From DASXHD01 sp036488725 (GTDB taxonomy: Bacteria; Myxococcota_A; Polyangia; Polyangiales; Polyangiaceae): a DNA stretch of 64,000 nucleotides. The stretch's first letter is position 1, and each line of letters begins with the position of its first letter. Below the pieces are notes generated by a model. The model was given only the letters and a program-made list of their open reading frames with translations. It was not told the origin of the DNA and did not search any database. This document shows positions 58,887-64,000 of this stretch, piece after piece. The position numbers were made by a program, and so were the translations under genes. The stretch covers positions 62,001-126,000 of the forward strand of contig DASXHD010000025.1 of assembly GCA_036488725.1 (NCBI GenBank). The letters run 5' to 3'.

Positions 58887-61800
58887 TTAGCCCGAACGTG
58901 ATGCCCAGGCGAGGAGGGTCGCGTTTTCTTCGACCACGGCGAAGCGGTCGCGGAGCGACGAATCGCGGATTTCGCCGCTCCGCGCCTGAAAGCGCGCGTA
59001 CGCATCGGCGAAGGTCGCGTTCGCTTCGTCGGTTCGGCCGGCGGCTTCGAGCGCGCGCGCGAGCGTCACCCAGATGAAGATGTCGTTGGCGTCTTGGCTG
59101 CGCGACTCGGCTTGCGTCGCGAACGCTTCGCGCGCGTGGACGACGGCTTGTTCGACGCTGCCGACGTCGAGCTCCATGTGCGCGAGCACGGCGAGGTTGT
59201 ACGGCAGCACCTGTCGCGACGTTCGCGCGAGCGACACGGCCGTGTGGATTTCTGTGAACGCGTGGGCCGGGCGGCCGAGCTCGAAGAGCGCGCGCGCGAG
59301 GTACGCGCGGCTCGCCGCTTCCATGCGATGGTCGCCTTCGCGCTGGAATCCGACGACCGCGCGCGTCGCTTGCTCGCGCGCCTCTTCGTAGCGACCGAGA
59401 CGCTCGAGGGTCGCGCCGAGATCCGACCGCGCGGTGTCGGCGATGAACGCGACCTTGCGGCGCTCGGCGATCTCGAGCACGTCGAAGAGCTCGCTCGCCG
59501 CCGTCTCGTAATCGCCGACGAGCGTGCGCGCGAACGCGGCGTTCGTTCGGTGAAGGAGCTGATGGCGCTCGTGCCCGGCTTGCTCGAAGCTGCGCGAGGC
59601 CGCTTCGAAATGGCGGATTTGTCCCTCGAGGTCGCCGCGCGCGTCGGACAAGAACGCGCGGAACGCGTGGAGCTGCGCGAGCGTCGCCAAATCGACCGAC
59701 GCGCCCGCGACGAGACGTTCGGCGATCACGTCGACCGCCGCAGCGGTCGGTACGTCGCCCGAAAAGATCGCCGCCGTGCCCGCGCTCGCCGCGAGACGGC
59801 ATGCGGCGCCACTCGGCTCGGCGTGCTCGAGGATGTCGAGCGCGAGAGCGAGGAGCTCGCGCCGGCGCTCGTCGTGGCCGAGCTTCAAGTGATCGAGCAG
59901 CGCGATCCCGAGCGCACGAAAGTGCGCTTCGGTCCCCGGGCGCGCGTGGACGAGCGCTTCGTCGGCGGCGCGCGCCGAGGCTTCGAGATCGCCGAGCCAG
60001 CGCAGAGTCTCGGCGTCGAGCGCGAGCAAAAAAGCGCGCGTCTCGCCGCTCTCGGCGCACGCGAGGCCTCGCGCGATGAGCTCGCGCGCCGGGCCGAGCT
60101 CGCCTCCGCCGAGCATCTGCGACGCGGCCGTCGCGTAACGGCGCGCCGCGGCCTCGAGCTCGCCGCCCGCTTCGAGGTGCGCCGCGAGCACCGCCGCTTC
60201 GCCCTCGCCGCGCGCTTCGAGCCACGCAGCCGCGGCGCGATGCGCGACGACGCGATCCTCGGGCGTGAGCATCGAATACGCGGTGTCGCGGACGAGCGCG
60301 TGGCGAAACGTGAGCTCGGCCTCGCGCTCGAAGCGCGACTGACCGCGCGGCGCGACGATCTCACGGCGCGCGAGCGTCGCGATCCACGCGCTCGCAGCTT
60401 CCTCGTCGGTGTCGCCGAGCACCGCGGAGACGCCGCTCGGCCAAAAAAATTGTCCGAACACGCTCGCCGCACGCAGCACGCGGCGCGCGTCCGGCTCGAG
60501 CGCTTCGAGCCGCGCCTCGACGACGCTGAGCACCGAATCGGGGAGCTGCCCTTTGCCGTCCGCGACCGCGCGCACGAGCTCTTCGAGAAAGAACGCGTTT
60601 CCGTTCGAGAGCTCGACGACGCGATCGACCACGGTCTGCGCCGCGCCCGTCCCGAGGATCGCGCGCGCGAGCCGCTCGGCGCTGCGCTTCGAGAGCTCTT
60701 CGAGTCGAAGCTCCTGCACGCGCCGCTCGGCAAAGAGCCGCGGGTGCGCGTCGCGAAGCGGCGGCCGCGCGAAGACGGCGACCATGAGCGGGTGATCCGC
60801 CGCCGCCCCGAGCGCCGCGTCAAGCAGGCGCAGCGTCGCCGCGTCGCTCCAGTGCGCGTCGTCGAGCACGACGAGGAGCGGTTCTTTGCATTCTGCAACA
60901 ATCCACTCTTCGAAGGCCAAACGCAGTCGATCGGCCATGAGCGCGCGGTCGCCGCGCGCGGCCGCGAGCGAGCGCGACGTGTTCGCGAGGAGCGGCGCGC
61001 CGATGATCTCCGCGGCGAACGGCCACACACGCTCGACGGCCGCAGCGTCTGGCAGCACGTGCGCCAGGTGATCGCGGAGGCGCGATTGTTTGGCGTTTTG
61101 CGGCCCGTCGTCGGCGATCGCGAGCGCGCGGCGCACCGCTTGACCGAGGAGACCGTGCGGCGCGCGCGAGTCGAGCGGATCGGCGCGCGCGATCCACGTG
61201 CGCATCTCGCCGCGCTCGCGCACGCGGTGAAGCCACTCGCGACGAAGCCGGCTCTTCCCAACGCCGGCGTCGGCGGTGACGATGACGGCGCGCGCGATGC
61301 GCTCGCGCTCGACCTCCTCGAGCGTCGCTTCGAGCGTGAGCAGCTCGCGGTCGCGCCCGATGCACGGCACCGCGACGCCGAGGAGCTTGCGCGATTCGTC
61401 GCCCGGTCCGCTCTCGCCGACGACCTCGAGGCCCGCCTCGGTGCGCCGCACGTCGAAGCGCGCGTCGAGCAAGCCGGCGGTCGTCTCGTCGATGCGAATC
61501 GGGACCACCCCTGCCCCGCTGCGCGGCGCGTCGCGCACGAGCTCCGCGGCGCGGTCGATCGCGCGAACGACGTCCTCGTCGCTGCCGGTGCCGCGCACGG
61601 TCGCGAGCGAGATGGGCGTCGCGGGGAGTCTGCGCCGGAGCGCGATTGCGCAGCGCGCGGCGGCGAACGCGCGCTCGGTCGCGCTCGCTGCCTCGCTGAA
61701 CCGCACAGCGACCGCGCCGTTCGCGAGCCGCTCGACGTCGCCGCCGAATCGCTCGCCGATGAAGGTCGCGTCCTCGGGCGGCTCGTCGCCCGCGCCGCGC

Positions 61801-62744
61801 CCTACGATGACCATCGCGAGCAGTCGCGCCTCGCGCGTCGAAATCCCGGGCGTGGTCGAGGTCGGCGTCGGCATCGCAAGGAGCGACGGCGTCGACACCG
61901 AGTCGGCCGCGCCGGCGAGACGCGCACGCGCCTTGCGGAGCGAACGCGCCATGTCGACCGCGTCGGCGAAGCGATCAGCGGGCTCCTTCGCCATCGCCTT
62001 CAGCAAGATCGCTTCGATCTCCGGCGGTACGTCGACGCGTTCGGCGCGCACGCGCGGCGTCTCCTGAAAGAGAATCTTCGCGAGGATGCCGACGATGTCC
62101 TCGCCGCGAAACGGCGCGTGCCCGGTCAGGCACGCGTAGAGCACGCAGCCGAGGGAAAACTGATCGGCGCGCGCGTCGATGTGCAGCGAGCCGCGCGCTT
62201 GCTCGGGCGAAATGTAACCGGGTGTGCCGATGAGCATGCCCTCGCGCGTCATCGCTGACGCCGCGTCGCCGACGCGCGCGATGCCGAAGTCGACGAGCAC
62301 CGGCCGGTCGTAGCCGGTCGTCGCGAGGAGCAAGTTCGAGGGCTTCACGTCGCGGTGCACGATCCCCGCCGCGTGAGCCGACGCGAGCGCGTCGGCGACA
62401 TTCGCCCCGAGCTCGGCCACGTCGACCGGCGCGAGTCGCCCCACGCGCCGCACGCGCGCCGCGAGCGTCTCGCCTTCGACCCAGCTCATCGCGAGGAACG
62501 CGCGCCCGTCCGCCGTCTGCCCGTGCCCGAGGTAGCCGACGATTCCCGGGTGGCTCAGCTTCGCGAGGAGCTCGGCCTCTCGCAAGAAGCGATCGTCCGC
62601 GCCTTCGATCGTGAGGTGGAGCATCTTCACCGCGGCGAATCCCATCGTCACCCGATCGCGCGCGCGGTGGACCGCGGCCATTCCGCCGCGCCCGGCTTGC
62701 TCCACGATCTCGAATCGGTCCGCGATGACTGTGCCCGCGTCCAT
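58887..62744 (-). CDS. Ser/Thr kinase fused to cyclase-like, AAA and TPR domains
   Basis: About 1285 residues, cytoplasmic. Kinase about 10-290: RGGMAAVHRA, Lys 40, HRDVKPSN 130-137, VDFGIAR 151-157. Then about 318-455 a class III cyclase-like stretch (LLAMVIVGRGAG, FGGDVERLANGAVAVRF) without the metal-binding Asp pair in normal form, so it is probably non-catalytic. Next an AAA-type ATPase with TADAGVGKSRLRREW near 495 and a Walker B-like LLVVLDDAHWSD near 620, then helical and TPR-like repeats from about 880. This is the layout of large adaptor or effector kinases (often called PknK-like) common in myxobacteria. It is probably a stress or predation regulator. Divergent from a lipoprotein gene by 51 bases. 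Confidence 0.92.
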   Translation of the reverse strand: MDAGTVIADRFEIVEQAGRGGMAAVHRARDRVTMGFAAVKMLHLTIEGADDRFLREAELLAKLSHPGIVGYLGHGQTADGRAFLAMSWVEGETLAARVRRVGRLAPVDVAELGANVADALASAHAAGIVHRDVKPSNLLLATTGYDRPVLVDFGIARVGDAASAMTREGMLIGTPGYISPEQARGSLHIDARADQFSLGCVLYACLTGHAPFRGEDIVGILAKILFQETPRVRAERVDVPPEIEAILLKAMAKEPADRFADAVDMARSLRKARARLAGAADSVSTPSLLAMPTPTSTTPGISTREARLLAMVIVGRGAGDEPPEDATFIGERFGGDVERLANGAVAVRFSEAASATERAFAAARCAIALRRRLPATPISLATVRGTGSDEDVVRAIDRAAELVRDAPRSGAGVVPIRIDETTAGLLDARFDVRRTEAGLEVVGESGPGDESRKLLGVAVPCIGRDRELLTLEATLEEVERERIARAVIVTADAGVGKSRLRREWLHRVRERGEMRTWIARADPLDSRAPHGLLGQAVRRALAIADDGPQNAKQSRLRDHLAHVLPDAAAVERVWPFAAEIIGAPLLANTSRSLAAARGDRALMADRLRLAFEEWIVAECKEPLLVVLDDAHWSDAATLRLLDAALGAAADHPLMVAVFARPPLRDAHPRLFAERRVQELRLEELSKRSAERLARAILGTGAAQTVVDRVVELSNGNAFFLEELVRAVADGKGQLPDSVLSVVEARLEALEPDARRVLRAASVFGQFFWPSGVSAVLGDTDEEAASAWIATLARREIVAPRGQSRFEREAELTFRHALVRDTAYSMLTPEDRVVAHRAAAAWLEARGEGEAAVLAAHLEAGGELEAAARRYATAASQMLGGGELGPARELIARGLACAESGETRAFLLALDAETLRWLGDLEASARAADEALVHARPGTEAHFRALGIALLDHLKLGHDERRRELLALALDILEHAEPSGAACRLAASAGTAAIFSGDVPTAAAVDVIAERLVAGASVDLATLAQLHAFRAFLSDARGDLEGQIRHFEAASRSFEQAGHERHQLLHRTNAAFARTLVGDYETAASELFDVLEIAERRKVAFIADTARSDLGATLERLGRYEEAREQATRAVVGFQREGDHRMEAASRAYLARALFELGRPAHAFTEIHTAVSLARTSRQVLPYNLAVLAHMELDVGSVEQAVVHAREAFATQAESRSQDANDIFIWVTLARALEAAGRTDEANATFADAYARFQARSGEIRDSSLRDRFAVVEENATLLAWASRSG

Positions 62745-62795
62745 GAAGGTCGCACGTCGAGCATACGACAGCCCGTGCGTGCTACGCTCGCAATC

Positions 62796-63251
62796 ATGCG
62801 CCTCACCTCGTGTGCGCTCTTTCTCGTCGCTTGCAGCTCCGCCACTTGGACCGACGCCTTCGCAGGCTCGGACGCGCGCAGCACGAGCGTGACGGCCGCG
62901 GACGCAGCGCCCCCTTCGCCGGATGCGGGCTCGGCGCAGTCGTGCGATAGCCTCGCGAATTCTTCGCCGACCGTGCCGATCACCGCGACTTTTCCGGGCC
63001 ACGGCAGCTCGTCGGAGACGATCCACATCGTCGCTGCGTCCGGTACGTGCGACATGACCGTCGACACCGACACCGACGGCGTCATCTTCGCGAGCGACGC
63101 GGTGCCTTGCGCGAGCCTCCTCGCGCCCGGCACGCCCGAGTCGGGCACGGCGCAGGTCAGCGGCACCGACAGCCCCAACGACATGCTCTTTCAGTGGAGC
63201 TACGGGCTCGCGTGCACGATCAACGACGACTACAAGCTCGACAAACAGTAG
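62796..63251 (+). CDS. Predicted lipoprotein with Asp/Ser-rich linker
   Basis: 151 residues. Signal with lipobox (ALFLVACSS) and a Ser/Ala/Asp/Pro linker (TSVTAADAAPPSPDAGSAQ). The mature domain is beta-rich with three Cys (SCDSLANS, GTCDMTV, VPCASLL) and a C-terminal Cys (LACTINDDY). Same style as the other small lipoproteins of this window. Divergent from the kinase gene; function unknown. Confidence 0.75.
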   Translation: MRLTSCALFLVACSSATWTDAFAGSDARSTSVTAADAAPPSPDAGSAQSCDSLANSSPTVPITATFPGHGSSSETIHIVAASGTCDMTVDTDTDGVIFASDAVPCASLLAPGTPESGTAQVSGTDSPNDMLFQWSYGLACTINDDYKLDKQ

Positions 63252-63289
63252 CGCGCGCGGGCGCACGGCTTGCACATTCACGGTGCAAG

Positions 63290-63988
63290 ATGCTCCATCA
63301 ACAGCCTCGTCTGCACGCCACGCAGAGCGTGCTCGTGCAAATCGCCGCGGACGGATCCGGCAACCGGCTCGAGGGTCAGCTCGCGATCCCGCCGCAAGCG
63401 ATCGGCCTCGTCGTCTTCGCGCACGGTAGCGGCTCGAGCCGGCACAGCCCGCGAAACAAGCTCGTCGCGCGAACGCTCCGCGAGGACGCGCACGCCGCGA
63501 CCCTCCTCGTCGATCTCTTGACCCTCGAGGAAGAAGATCGCGATCAACGGACGGGCGAGCTCCGCTTCGACATCCCGCTCCTCGCCGAGCGTGTCTCGGC
63601 GGTTTGCGATTGGACGCGCAACGACTTTCGGACGCGCCGATTGCCGCTCGGGCTCTTCGGCGCGAGCACGGGCGCTGGCGCGGCGCTCCTCGCGGCCGCC
63701 GAGCACCCCGATCGCATCGCGGCGATCGTCTCGCGCGGCGGCCGGCCGGACCTCGCGGGCGAAGCCGCGCTCGGCGACGTCATCGCGCCGACGCTCCTCA
63801 TCGTCGGCGGCGAAGACTCGGTCGTGCTCGATCTCAACCGCGCGGCGAAGCGCGCGATGCACTCGGCCGACTGCCATCTCGAGGTCGTGCTCGGCGCGAC
63901 GCACCTCTTCGAAGAGCCCGGCACGCTCGACGAAGCCGCGCGCATGTCGGCCGAGTGGTTCGCGCGCTGGCTGCACGCGAGCCGTTGA
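63290..63988 (+). CDS. Alpha/beta hydrolase (dienelactone hydrolase-like)
   Basis: 232 residues. Nucleophile elbow GLFGASTGAGAALLAA (Ser in GxSxG), Asp in IVGGEDSVV and His in GATHLFEEPG give a full catalytic triad. The N-terminal LVVFAHGSGSSRHSPRN is the oxyanion region. Small cytoplasmic esterase/hydrolase of the DLH class; relatives cleave short lactones or esters or act as acylglycerol or peptide hydrolases. The substrate is unknown. Starts 38 bases after the lipoprotein stop. Confidence 0.88.
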   Translation: MLHQQPRLHATQSVLVQIAADGSGNRLEGQLAIPPQAIGLVVFAHGSGSSRHSPRNKLVARTLREDAHAATLLVDLLTLEEEDRDQRTGELRFDIPLLAERVSAVCDWTRNDFRTRRLPLGLFGASTGAGAALLAAAEHPDRIAAIVSRGGRPDLAGEAALGDVIAPTLLIVGGEDSVVLDLNRAAKRAMHSADCHLEVVLGATHLFEEPGTLDEAARMSAEWFARWLHASR

Positions 63989-64000
63989 TCAAGCCGCGAG

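Noticed and set aside
1..64000. CRISPR arrays, tRNA or rRNA genes, insertion sequences, prophage
   Set aside because: No repeats at regular spacing, no tRNA-like cloverleaf or rRNA strings, and no transposase, integrase or phage structural motifs were noticed while reading both strands.

Overview
The window is very GC-rich, densely coding bacterial chromosome with strong GC bias at third codon positions. It most likely comes from a myxobacterium (Myxococcota, probably Polyangia). The reasons are two eukaryote-like Ser/Thr kinases, several hybrid histidine kinases, many small secreted lipoproteins with Asp/Ala/Ser-rich linkers after the lipobox, a giant TPR protein, and a 1550-residue reductase/ligase/ACP/acyltransferase/SCP2 fusion resembling the ElbD ether-lipid enzyme of Myxococcus. 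No rRNA, tRNA, CRISPR array, insertion sequence or phage gene was seen. No gene-free stretch exceeds 300 bases; the largest is about 220 bases, upstream of the divergent CHAP and phospholipase genes.

Layout. 1-3292 (minus): a small tail-anchored protein, a KaiC-type ATPase and a hybrid histidine kinase cut by the window edge. 3359-11158 (plus): a tightly overlapping lipid operon of the multidomain enzyme, two lipoproteins, a nucleoside-diphosphate-sugar-type epimerase and a diacylglycerol-kinase-like lipid kinase. 11142-14731 (minus): a PAS/GAF hybrid kinase and a ketopantoate reductase. 14823-17562: two lipoproteins and a glycosyltransferase. 17556-19825 (minus): S-adenosylhomocysteinase behind an ArsR-type regulator fused to a methyltransferase domain, with a palindrome over the regulator's start codon. 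19902-23326: an alkaline-phosphatase-superfamily membrane enzyme, a zinc ribbon protein, a membrane protein and a lipoprotein. 23418-29105: an 1895-residue TPR protein. 29102-32095 (minus): GIY-YIG protein, cation diffusion facilitator and a bubblegum-like acyl-CoA synthetase. 32125-34629 (plus): small envelope genes. 34633-37234 (minus): serC and a frameshifted GT39-type glycosyltransferase. 37272-39903 (plus): two related Cys-motif lipoproteins, fmt and a membrane protein.

39908-42423: a divergent pair of secreted hydrolases, a CHAP lipoprotein and a PLC/acid-phosphatase-type enzyme. 42474-52602 (plus): a long co-directional run of Lhr helicase, a small metalloprotease-like protein, SDR, Ser/Thr kinase, FGE-domain lipoprotein, DUF1360 protein, Cys-rich lipoprotein and a DUF2063-type protein. 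52599-54656 (minus): a YceI lipoprotein, a short lipoprotein ending in a CGAGTC motif, and an MNIO (DUF692) enzyme. Together with the DUF2063 gene these form a bufferin-like RiPP locus, probably for periplasmic or outer-envelope copper or thiol chemistry. 54760-58364 (plus): a secreted propeller protein with a CxxCH motif and Cys-rich tail, a SEC-C/HExxH protein and a small membrane protein. 58330-62744 (minus): a BFN-domain lipoprotein and a kinase/cyclase-like/AAA/TPR signalling protein. 62796-63988 (plus): a lipoprotein and an alpha/beta hydrolase.

The gene packing is striking. All nine tail-to-tail gene pairs overlap or lie within four bases of each other, and many head-to-tail neighbours share ATGA or GTGA. 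The most unusual content is the bufferin-like locus, the lipid megasynthase operon, the fused SAH-type regulator with its operator, the four-domain kinase and the single-base frameshift in the glycosyltransferase.
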